Of a stretch of 33,318 bases of DNA, positions 16,264-22,786 are shown piece by piece; the stretch's first letter is position 1, and the number at the start of each line of letters is the position of its first letter. This DNA is from Anaerotruncus sp. G3(2012). GTDB lineage: Bacteria > Bacillota > Clostridia > Oscillospirales > Ruminococcaceae. The notes under the pieces are model-generated. The model searched no databases, was not told the origin of the DNA, and saw nothing but the letters and a program-made list of their open reading frames with translations. The position numbers and the translations under genes were made by a program. Location: NCBI RefSeq assembly GCF_000403395.2, contig NZ_KE159677.1:177272-210589 (forward strand). The letters are read 5' to 3'.

Positions 16264-16296
16264 AAAGGGCAGACAGCAGAATGCTGCCTGCCCTTT
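16264..16296 (-). terminator. Intrinsic terminator of flagellin
   Basis: AAAGGGCAG-CAGCA and TGCTG-CTGCCCTTT pair with one internal mismatch and a 3-base loop, 36 bases past the flagellin stop. There is no long T run, so read-through into the glycosyltransferase is possible. Confidence 0.7.
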
Positions 16297-16331
16297 GTAG
16301 CCGTTCAAGCTCCGCGCAAGAATTCAATCCA

Positions 16332-18047
16332 TTACTGGAGGAGCTGGAGCACGCTCTGCGGCTGCTGGTTAGCCTGCGCGAGCATTGCCTGTGCAGACTG
16401 GGTCAGCACGTTGACTTTGGTGTACTCCATCATCATCTTGGCCATATCGGTATCACGGATACGGCTGTTCGCGGACTGGAGGTTCTCGGACGCGGTGTCC
16501 AGGTTGTTGATGGTGTATTCCAGACGGTTCTGGGTAGCACCGAGGACCGCGCGCTGCTCGGAAACCTTGTCGATCGCGCTGCGGATGGTGTCGATCGCGG
16601 AAGCTGCGCCCTCACGCTTGGAGATATCCACATCTGCAACACCGATACCCAGCGAGCTCATGTTCGCAACCGAAACAGCAATCTGGTTGAAGGTATCCGC
16701 AGTGTCACCGATCTGGAGAATCAGGCCGCGATTGCCGCCCGCCATGCTCGAGCCGTTGGCCAGGCCGAGTGCCGACGCGATGTCTTTATCGCCGATGTCG
16801 CTGAAGCTGAACTTAACATCCTCGACATCCCCGTTGTACTTGATGAGGAAGCCGCCGTCGTCCGCCGCCTCGACAGTGAAGTCGTTTTTGTCCAGAGAGG
16901 TCAGACCGGAAGCCTTATCAAAAACACCACCGGTGGCGCTTAGGCCGTTCTGCTTGTTGTACTCATCAACCGCAATCTTAATCGCAGCGTCCAGTACCCC
17001 TGCGGCCGCAGACATCGTAGTCGCAGTCTGAGACGAAGTCTTGGTGATCTGGGTTGCAACAGTCACAACGACCTTGGTCCCGTTGATGTTCATCTGGAAG
17101 GTGGAATTTGCCGCGATGGTATCGCCGTTGTATTCGTTTCCGGCTTTGCTGACAACCGCCTCACCGGCTGCCGAACCGAACAGGAGGGCGCCCATCGCTG
17201 TTGCCGGGGCGGCTGCGGTGCTGCCAGCATAGGAGAACTCAGAAGACGAACCCTTGTTCAGGCTCTCAAATGTCAGCTTGCCACCTGCGCTCGAGCTGAT
17301 CTTCACGCCGCCCTTCAGGCCCTGCGCCTGCATCTCATTGTTGAACAGCTCAGTGAGTTTATCCGCATAATCCTTCATCTGATCGGTATCTGTTACAGTG
17401 TCCAGACCCGTTCCGCTAAGGGTCGCAAAGAGTTTCGCCGCATCGCTTCCAGCTTTGCTCCAGTCGATCTCCAGCTTCTGCCCATCAATGATGAACGTAT
17501 CCTTCGCAGCGACAGCAGATGTGGTATCGCCCACTGTTACTGACGTCGAAGCAGCCGAGAACTTGGAAATGTCGTTCGCGCCGGTGAAGGTGGTGCCGTT
17601 TGCGCTCACGTTGCCGCCGCCCAGCGAACCATCCAGCAGCTTGATGCCGTTGAAGTTGGTCGACTGCGAGATACGGTCGATTTCTTCCTGGAGTTTGTCA
17701 ACCTCGAGCTGGAGGGACTCGCGGTTCAGGTCCTCGTTGATGCCGTTCGCCGAACGGGTTGCCAGCTCGGTCATACGGTTGAGCATGTTGTGGACCTCGG
17801 TCAGCGCGCCTTCAGCGGTCTGTACCAGCGAGATACCATCCTGTGCGTTGAGCGAAGCGGTGTCCAGACCTTTGATCTGGGATTTCATCTTCTCCGAGAT
17901 CGCCAGACCGGAAGCGTCGTCGCCCGCGCGGTTGATGCGGTAACCGGAGGACAGCTTTTCCAGCGCCTTGGAAACCTGCGAGTTGTTCATGCCCAGCTGA
18001 CGCTGAGAGTTGACTGCCATAATGTTGCTTCTTACTACCATTCCCAT
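16332..18047 (-). CDS. fliC: Flagellin
   Basis: 571 residues. The N-terminal D0/D1 region is typical (MAVNSQRQLGMNNSQVSKAL, LSSGYRINRAGDDASGLAIS, QEEIDRISQSTNFNGIKLLDG), as is the C-terminal region (RAVLGATQNRLEYTINNLDT, RDTDMAKMMMEYTKVNVL, ending SVLQLLQ). Between about 150 and 470 is a long Ser/Thr/Ala/Gly-rich variable domain, a good target for O-glycosylation. It is the filament subunit, exported through the flagellar secretion system. AAGGAGG is 7 bases before the ATG. csrA lies upstream in the same direction, separated by a 300-base repeat. The leader carries CsrA-like sites (18048-18093). I found no sigma-28 promoter directly ahead. Confidence 0.97.
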   Translation of the reverse strand: MGMVVRSNIMAVNSQRQLGMNNSQVSKALEKLSSGYRINRAGDDASGLAISEKMKSQIKGLDTASLNAQDGISLVQTAEGALTEVHNMLNRMTELATRSANGINEDLNRESLQLEVDKLQEEIDRISQSTNFNGIKLLDGSLGGGNVSANGTTFTGANDISKFSAASTSVTVGDTTSAVAAKDTFIIDGQKLEIDWSKAGSDAAKLFATLSGTGLDTVTDTDQMKDYADKLTELFNNEMQAQGLKGGVKISSSAGGKLTFESLNKGSSSEFSYAGSTAAAPATAMGALLFGSAAGEAVVSKAGNEYNGDTIAANSTFQMNINGTKVVVTVATQITKTSSQTATTMSAAAGVLDAAIKIAVDEYNKQNGLSATGGVFDKASGLTSLDKNDFTVEAADDGGFLIKYNGDVEDVKFSFSDIGDKDIASALGLANGSSMAGGNRGLILQIGDTADTFNQIAVSVANMSSLGIGVADVDISKREGAASAIDTIRSAIDKVSEQRAVLGATQNRLEYTINNLDTASENLQSANSRIRDTDMAKMMMEYTKVNVLTQSAQAMLAQANQQPQSVLQLLQ

Positions 18048-18093
18048 GGTGAAACCTCCTTAAAAATTCTGCGGGTGATGTCCCTTCCACCCG
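18048..18093 (-). promoter_or_regulatory. Probable CsrA-binding leader of flagellin
   Basis: On the minus strand CGGGTG and CACCCG (18088-18093 and 18072-18077) form a hairpin with loop GAAGGGACAT, exposing a GGA like the CsrA consensus. A second GGA is in the AAGGAGG ribosome site (18055-18061). One hairpin site plus one SD site is how Bacillus hag is repressed by CsrA, and csrA is the next gene upstream. Binding is inferred. Confidence 0.6.
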
Positions 18094-18160
18094 TTTTTAT
18101 ATTTTTCAAGCCTGCCCGCTCCGCGGCGGCGGACAGACCGGAAAACAAAATCATCTGCGC

Positions 18161-18463
18161 GTCGGGGGCTCCGCCCCTCGACCCCGCAATTTTTTGAAAA
18201 AAATTGAGTAAAACTTTAATTTGTGAAAAGAAGAGAGCCGCCCAGCCTGCCGGGGTGGGGCCTACGGGGAGGGGTCGCCGACCCCTCGCCCGTAAGGCAA
18301 ACTGAGGGGGCGTCGCGGCGTATGCCGCGCTTCGGGCTGAAAGCCCGAGAAGTCCCCCGAAGAAGGGCGCTTGCGCCCCGGAAGTTTGGTCTGGAACCCA
18401 AACTTCCGTTGCCTCACTGCCCCTCGACCCCGCCACCTTTGAAAAGGTGGACGAAACTTTTGG
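18161..18463 (-). repeat. Modular GC-rich repeat, copy A (between csrA and flagellin)
   Basis: Read on the minus strand the order is: AAAGTTT and stem CCACCTTT/AAAGGTGG (18433-18450); GGGGTCGAGGGGC; arm-variable hairpin GGAAGTTTGG/CCAAACTTCC (18380-18407); GGGCGC/GCGCCC; CGGGCT/AGCCCG; GCGGC/GCCGC; AGGGGTC/GACCCCT; CCCCACCCCGGC; then a second end module with the alternative stem made of CAATTTTT arms (18187-18206), GGGGTCGAGGGGC and GGGGCGGAGCCCC. The same order occurs at 20011-20640 and, partly, at 28321-28499 and 33040-33318. It contains no gene with a ribosome site. Confidence 0.85.
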
Positions 18464-18465
18464 TT

Positions 18466-18708
18466 TCAGCGTGACGCTGATTTCGGGCCTGCTGCATAGT
18501 TTTTGCGCGGCTGGCTGTAACGCCGGCGGTCGTTTTCGATCACCGCCGGACGCGGGTGGGTACGTTCATACACTTCCCCGCGCACGATCGGGATTTCCCT
18601 CGGCGCGTCGATCGCGAGCTTGATGTCGCCATTCAGGCGGATCACCCGCACGACTACCCGGTCGTCGATCACCACATATTCTCCAACATTTGTCCCAAGA
18701 ACCAGCAT
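18466..18708 (-). CDS. csrA: Carbon storage regulator CsrA
   Basis: 80 residues. MLVLGTNVGEYVVIDDRVVV, then LAIDAPREIPIVRGEVYER, match CsrA, a dimeric RNA-binding repressor that blocks ribosome sites; in Firmicutes its main target is flagellin mRNA, with FliW as antagonist (fliW is not in the window). R43 matches the conserved RNA-contacting Arg, but the usual R6-K7 of region 1 is T6-N7 here, so RNA binding may differ. AAGGAGG lies 7 bases before the ATG at 18708. The tail beyond about residue 60 (ENDRRRYSQPRKNYAAGPKSASR) is longer than in most CsrA and runs up to the edge of repeat A, whose insertion may have changed the C-terminus. Confidence 0.88.
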   Translation of the reverse strand: MLVLGTNVGEYVVIDDRVVVRVIRLNGDIKLAIDAPREIPIVRGEVYERTHPRPAVIENDRRRYSQPRKNYAAGPKSASR

Positions 18709-18729
18709 ACGATTACCTCCTTGTAACGC

Positions 18730-18786
18730 AAAAAAGCCTTCCGGGGGTGTGACAAAAGGTATAGCCAATGTCACACCTCGGAAGGC
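18730..18786 (-). terminator. Terminator-like hairpin immediately ahead of csrA
   Basis: On the minus strand GCCTTCC..GGTGTGACA pairs with TGTCACACC..GGAAGGC and is followed by TTTTTT (18730-18735). The T run ends about 8 bases before the csrA ribosome site, leaving no room for a promoter, so csrA transcripts must read through it. It shares the TGTGACA/TGTCACA core with the hairpin at 18896-18937. The rest of 18787-19186 is AT-rich and has no supported gene. Confidence 0.7.
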
Positions 18787-18895
18787 GCGGATTTCTCCTA
18801 AAATATGAGATATTATTCCTATATCAGGGAAAATATTTATACGAAAGGTAAAATCTTCGTCTTATATACGGAAAATTTCCAGAAAAAACAAAAAG

Positions 18896-18937
18896 AGAGA
18901 CCTGTGACAAAAACTATACTTTTTGTCACAGGTCTCT
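18896..18937 (-). terminator. Long perfect hairpin upstream of csrA
   Basis: Arms of 18 bases (AGAGACCTGTGACAAAAA and its complement) flank a 6-base loop; on the minus strand a CTTTTTGTTTTTT tract follows. Weak sigma-A-like boxes (TTGGTT, 18 bases, TATAAA) lie at 18942-18971, placing a possible transcription start at the hairpin edge, and TTGTTT, 17 bases, TATATA lies just downstream of the hairpin. Confidence 0.7.
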
Positions 18938-19186
18938 ACTCTTTATATTCGTACGTCCCAACAGAAACCAAAGCAGTTTTGCAAAAAAAATTCAGAAACT
19001 TTTTAAAATCCATAAACCCGCATAAAAAGCGGCTTTCAGCGTATATCACCGTCCGTTTCACCCTGAAAAGCGGTCCAAAAAGAGGAGGTATCTCAGCCGG
19101 TATACCACCCCTTTTTCAGCAAGCCAGCGGCACAGGATTTCCTGTCCTAATCCGCTGATTTTGGGGGATTTTTGCCAGTTTCCGAC

Positions 19187-19861
19187 TCAATCCCTGATTT
19201 TTGCGAGGATTGTGACCGGTGCGCTGTCAATTCCCTCTATAAACAGAGGCAGTGCAAACACGGTTTCAAGTGTATCCGGATCAAGCCCGGAAAGGTCGAT
19301 ATCCTCAATAATCAGCACCGGTTCTGCCCCGGTTTTTCCAAGCATGATCTGATGTGCCCGGATCCCATCCTCAAGATGCAGCGGAGAAGACAGGGAAATC
19401 CAGTCCATGCCCACCGCTTTCAGATTCTGATACCGCTCGACAATCAGTTCTGCCGCCCGCGCGGAGATGGCAGGCCCCTCTTCCGAGTAGGCCCGGTTAT
19501 CCGAAGCACGCATAGCCGAGGATCCGCTGCGGACCAGCAGCAGGTCTGCGGCGCGGATCGCCTCGTCAAACCGCATCAGTTCCTCCGGCTCCACCAACTC
19601 CCCCCTGCCCTTGGGGATATCCACCAGAAGAGGCTTTTCAAAAATGAAGGTCGAAAGCTCCAGCTCATAGAGCTGTCTGCCCTGCCCGTTAAAATGGTTC
19701 GGTCCATCCATGTGGGTGCCGAAATGGTTGAACAGGGTCACATTGTAGGTATTGAGCCGGTCGCCCTTCTGCATCGACTCAAACGGTTCGATCCGCATGG
19801 TGGGCGCGCCGGGAAACGCATGGTCCCGGACATTCAGCGTGTAAGATAGACGCCTGTACAT
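19187..19861 (-). CDS. Cyclase family protein (kynurenine formamidase-like)
   Basis: 224 residues of the PF04199 cyclase/formamidase type. The metal-binding signature is NHFGTHMDGPNHF (HxGTHxDxPxH). LLLVRSGSS, YSEEGPAISARAAEL and GMDWISLSSPLH continue the fold, and a Glu-rich end follows. Members hydrolyse amides or cyclic esters such as N-formylkynurenine with a divalent metal; the substrate here is unknown, and no tryptophan-degradation gene is near. GGAGGG stands 7 bases before the ATG. Downstream is an imperfect hairpin near 19129-19159. It appears to be a single-gene unit between csrA and repeat B. Confidence 0.88.
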   Translation of the reverse strand: MYRRLSYTLNVRDHAFPGAPTMRIEPFESMQKGDRLNTYNVTLFNHFGTHMDGPNHFNGQGRQLYELELSTFIFEKPLLVDIPKGRGELVEPEELMRFDEAIRAADLLLVRSGSSAMRASDNRAYSEEGPAISARAAELIVERYQNLKAVGMDWISLSSPLHLEDGIRAHQIMLGKTGAEPVLIIEDIDLSGLDPDTLETVFALPLFIEGIDSAPVTILAKIRD

Positions 19862-20010
19862 TCCAATCCCTCCTGATTAAAGTTTTGCCCAATTTTTTCA
19901 CTGCCGCTGTATAGCATCACAGGCCAGCCGACGCGGAAAAGCGGCTCTGGGGGGCGTTTGTGTCCCCCAGTCCGTCGGAGAAATTCTGAAAACCTGTTTT
20001 CTATCGCATC
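19862..20010. other. Intergenic DNA before repeat B
   Basis: Apart from the ribosome site of the cyclase gene at its left end, nothing recognisable was seen. CCGACGCGG and GGGGGCG/TGTCCCCC-type short inverted pairs near 19928-19975 may be a degenerate repeat module. Confidence 0.4.
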
Positions 20011-20640
20011 AAAAGTTTCATCCACTTTTCCAGCGGAAGTCTGGTTCCAGACCAGACTTCCAGTCGCAAAGCGCATTCCTCGGGGCTTCTCGGGCTTTCA
20101 GCCCGAAGCGCGGCATACGCCGCGACGCCCCTGCGGGCTGTCTTGCGGGTTAGGGGTCACCGGGCGCATGTTGTTTTGGATTCCAGACCAAAACAACGCC
20201 CGTCGCTTCTCGGGCTTTCAGCCCGGAGCGCGTTTCACGCGACGCTCGGGCAGGATGCGCCTTGCGGGCGAGGGGTCAGCGACCCCTCCCCGCAGGCCCC
20301 ACCCCGACAAGCTGGGAGAAGTTCTCTTCTCTCTCATAACGAAAAGTTTCGTCCACCTTTTCAAAGGTGGCGGGGTCGAGGGGCAGTGAGACAGCGTCAG
20401 TTTGGTTCCAGACCAAACTGACAGGCGCAAAGCGCCTTCCTCGGGGCTTCTCGGGCTTTCAGCCCGAAGCGCGGCATACGCCGCGACGCCCCTGCGGGCT
20501 GTCTTGCGGGTTAGGGGTCAGCGACCCCTCCCCGCAGGCCCCACCCCGGCAAGCTGGGAGAAGTTCTCTTCTCTCTCATAACGAAAAGTTTCGTCCACCT
20601 TTTCAAAGGTGGCGGGGTCGAGGGGCGGAGCCCCCGTCGG
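20011..20640 (+). repeat. Modular GC-rich repeat, copy B (about three units in tandem)
   Basis: Three units, each with an arm-variable hairpin: 20035-20061 (arms GGAAGTCTGGT), 20161-20202 (GTTGTTTTGG inside CGGGCG) and 20396-20422 (GTCAGTTTGGT). Internal duplications are almost exact: 20271-20384 equals 20513-20626 with one mismatch, and 20076-20159 equals 20437-20520. End modules with CCACCTTT/AAAGGTGG stems are at 20353-20370 and 20595-20612, and the block closes with GGGGTCGAGGGGC and GGGGCGGAGCCCC. Open frames across it code for Pro/Arg-rich strings without ribosome sites. It lies between the 3' end of the membrane hydrolase gene (stop 6 bases away) and the cyclase gene. Confidence 0.9.
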
Positions 20641-20645
20641 AATGC

Positions 20646-22610
20646 TCAGAGCCGCATGATGGTGTTGGCGTTTGCCACCATGATAAGGGTGGACACGAGC
20701 GCCATTAAAAATGCACCGAAATAGATGGTACCAGTATGCTTAAACGACTTGCGCACGATCACTGTCCCGGCAATCATCATCGGGACGAACGGGATAATCA
20801 GACAGATGTTGACCCACGACCGGTTGGCATTCCACATCGCCACACCGGTGGAGAAGAGCACTGCAAACTGAATCGCGATCAATCCGAGCAGCCCGGCCAC
20901 ATTGACCGCCACGCAAAGCGCAGTATTTTGCCACTCTTTTTTCGTCTCGGTGCGGGCGCTGGCATTCACCATAAACGAAGTGACCAGCCAGAACACAAGC
21001 ATAAACGGCAGATAGTGCGGGACCAGCGCAAGGATGTTGCCGTCAGCGGCGCGGATCGCGAAACTCCAGAACCGGAAGTCCACGATGAAAAACCGGTCGG
21101 CAAGCAGGACAAAACTGTACGCCACCGAGGTGACCAGGAACGCCAGCAGGGCGGATTTGCCTACATTGGTCCATGTGGTCCGGACGCCCCACCGATCCGG
21201 GTTATCTCCATGCTCCCTGCCATAGAGGAAATATCCCGCTGCAAAGATCGCGATAGCGGCAGCCGCGTTGACCAGTGCCCAGACGATAATCGCGTTAGGG
21301 CCGGGCTGCGGGAAGAAGGGGGTGCTGTTATTCGCCACGCCATCGGTAAAAATTTTCCCGTAAGCGAGACCGGAGAAGGTCGGCATTACCGTTGCGCCCG
21401 GAATGACCGCCAGCAGCACCAGGCTGATGATCGAGATCAGACGGCCTCTGGAATCGGCCGGCTGCGGCTTGGCCGCAGGGACTTCCTCCCGGATTCCCGA
21501 GAAGAACGCCGTTTTCATCAGCAGACAGGCGAACGGCAGCAGGAAGAGGAAAAATCCGATCAGACCGAGCGCGTTGAAGCATTCTTTGAGGAACCAGAGC
21601 TGGCTGCCTGCCGCGATGGGGTTCGGCGCGCCCAGTGTATCCATAAAATACTGATTGGTGATGGTCGCATTCTGCGCGGAGAAGAACTGCCACTGATGGC
21701 TGGTGGGCGGGTTGTAGACCACTCGCATCGAACCATCCGCAATGTCGCCATAGTAGCGCCCGATCTCGACCTTCTCATGATTGTCAAAGCCGGACAGTTC
21801 CACCACATCTTTTCCGGTTTCGGGACTGGTCGAGATGCTGGTATCCATTGTGAAGGTGCCGGGGACGGCCTGGTTGATGAAGAATTTCGCCTCCGGGGAT
21901 ACAGTCATATCCGGCCACTGGTAACCATCCACCTTGCTCACCTGCACAGGAGCGCCCTCGTCATATCGGGCGAAGTTGATCCCCACGTTTACGCCGCTGG
22001 GCAGGTTGCTCAACAGGTAACGGTCGGGGAAAAACGCGAGAATCAGAGCCGAGCGAACCTTGGTGGAATAGTCGCCGCCGTCCGCAGGCTGGTCGGCGTA
22101 GACCTTCCCATGCTCATTGCGCCCGTAGGCGTCCAGCGTAAATGACACGTTTCGTCCGCCGGTCGAATGTCCGGTAATGCCGATCCGGTCCCTGTCGATA
22201 TAGTCAATATTCTGGTAGACATACTCCACCAGTTGGAGCATACCCAACCCGTAGTAGCTGCGGTTATAAGCGTACTCTTCCACCGTACCGGAGGAATCGC
22301 CTGCACTGTAGGTGTCCATATTGAATACCACAAACCCGCGCCGCGCAAGCTCGATCGAGGTGATGTCCTGCGTCTCAAGGGTGGCGTGGTAGCCATGGCT
22401 GGTGATAACACAGGGCGCTGGATTTTCCCTGCTGGCGGTTTCGGGCTTATGGATCAGAACCCGCAGCGTTTCCCCCTGCGGCATGGGAATTTTAACATCC
22501 ATAATCTGTATCCTGCCCATATCCGTCTGAATCAGGCTCGCGCCGATGCAGCTGACCAACATCAGCACGAGAGCGACTGCCAACAATCGGAGCATGGTTT
22601 TCTGTTTCAC
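20646..22610 (-). CDS. Alpha/beta hydrolase domain fused to a polytopic membrane domain
   Basis: 654 residues. One membrane anchor at about 7-25 is followed by an extracytoplasmic alpha/beta hydrolase domain (about 35-330): VITSHGYHATLETQ, FNMDTYSAGDSSG and the nucleophile elbow GHSTGG, with RDRIGITGHS just before it. From about 335 there are seven or so membrane segments (LIGFFLFLLPFACLLM, LISIISLVLLAVIPGA, ALVNAAAAIAIFAAGYFL and others). The family is seen in gut Clostridia; substrate and role are unknown, perhaps lipid or envelope esters. The GTG at 22610 has AAAGGGG at 8 bases; a GTG at 22640 is an alternative without a ribosome site. Its stop abuts repeat B. Confidence 0.8.
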   Translation of the reverse strand: MKQKTMLRLLAVALVLMLVSCIGASLIQTDMGRIQIMDVKIPMPQGETLRVLIHKPETASRENPAPCVITSHGYHATLETQDITSIELARRGFVVFNMDTYSAGDSSGTVEEYAYNRSYYGLGMLQLVEYVYQNIDYIDRDRIGITGHSTGGRNVSFTLDAYGRNEHGKVYADQPADGGDYSTKVRSALILAFFPDRYLLSNLPSGVNVGINFARYDEGAPVQVSKVDGYQWPDMTVSPEAKFFINQAVPGTFTMDTSISTSPETGKDVVELSGFDNHEKVEIGRYYGDIADGSMRVVYNPPTSHQWQFFSAQNATITNQYFMDTLGAPNPIAAGSQLWFLKECFNALGLIGFFLFLLPFACLLMKTAFFSGIREEVPAAKPQPADSRGRLISIISLVLLAVIPGATVMPTFSGLAYGKIFTDGVANNSTPFFPQPGPNAIIVWALVNAAAAIAIFAAGYFLYGREHGDNPDRWGVRTTWTNVGKSALLAFLVTSVAYSFVLLADRFFIVDFRFWSFAIRAADGNILALVPHYLPFMLVFWLVTSFMVNASARTETKKEWQNTALCVAVNVAGLLGLIAIQFAVLFSTGVAMWNANRSWVNICLIIPFVPMMIAGTVIVRKSFKHTGTIYFGAFLMALVSTLIMVANANTIMRL

Positions 22611-22669
22611 AGCGATTCCCCTTTCTCCCCGCGCAATCACGCGGATTCCATCTTTCGTTTTTTCTCTTC

Positions 22670-22738
22670 TCAGGACCTCTTTTCTGTCTGTCTTTTTCTC
22701 GTCTGTCGTAAATGCCGTTTCCTAATTTTATTCCGCAT
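22670..22738 (-). CDS. Possible 22-residue Arg/Lys-rich peptide
   Basis: ATG with GGAGGG at 6 bases opens MRNKIRKRHLRQTRKRQTEK, then RS and TGA. Eleven of 22 residues are basic. It sits between the DUF1537 kinase gene and the membrane hydrolase gene, in the same direction as both. It may be a leader peptide (runs of Arg codons suggest attenuation), a tiny basic protein, or chance. Confidence 0.25.
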   Translation of the reverse strand: MRNKIRKRHLRQTRKRQTEKRS

Positions 22739-22786
22739 ACGCCGCCCTCCGCAGTACACGGGCTGGTTTTACAGACGGCGCTTGGG

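Noticed and set aside
18223-18474. Open frames across the GC-rich repeats (also at 20143-20708 and 32856-33263)
   Set aside because: They lack ribosome sites, encode Pro/Arg/Gly-rich strings, overlap on both strands and follow the hairpin modules; they are by-products of the repeat.
18805-19158. 117-residue plus-strand frame upstream of csrA
   Set aside because: No ribosome site, odd composition, and it runs through the 18-base-pair hairpin at 18896-18937.
20035-20061. Repeat hairpin with GGTTCCAGACC as a tRNA T-arm or tRNA fragment
   Set aside because: The loop lacks the TTCGA core, arms are too long and no other tRNA parts surround it.
20011-20640. CRISPR array
   Set aside because: The tandem units are about 240-360 bases with hairpin-rich interiors, no short repeats with unique spacers and no cas genes.
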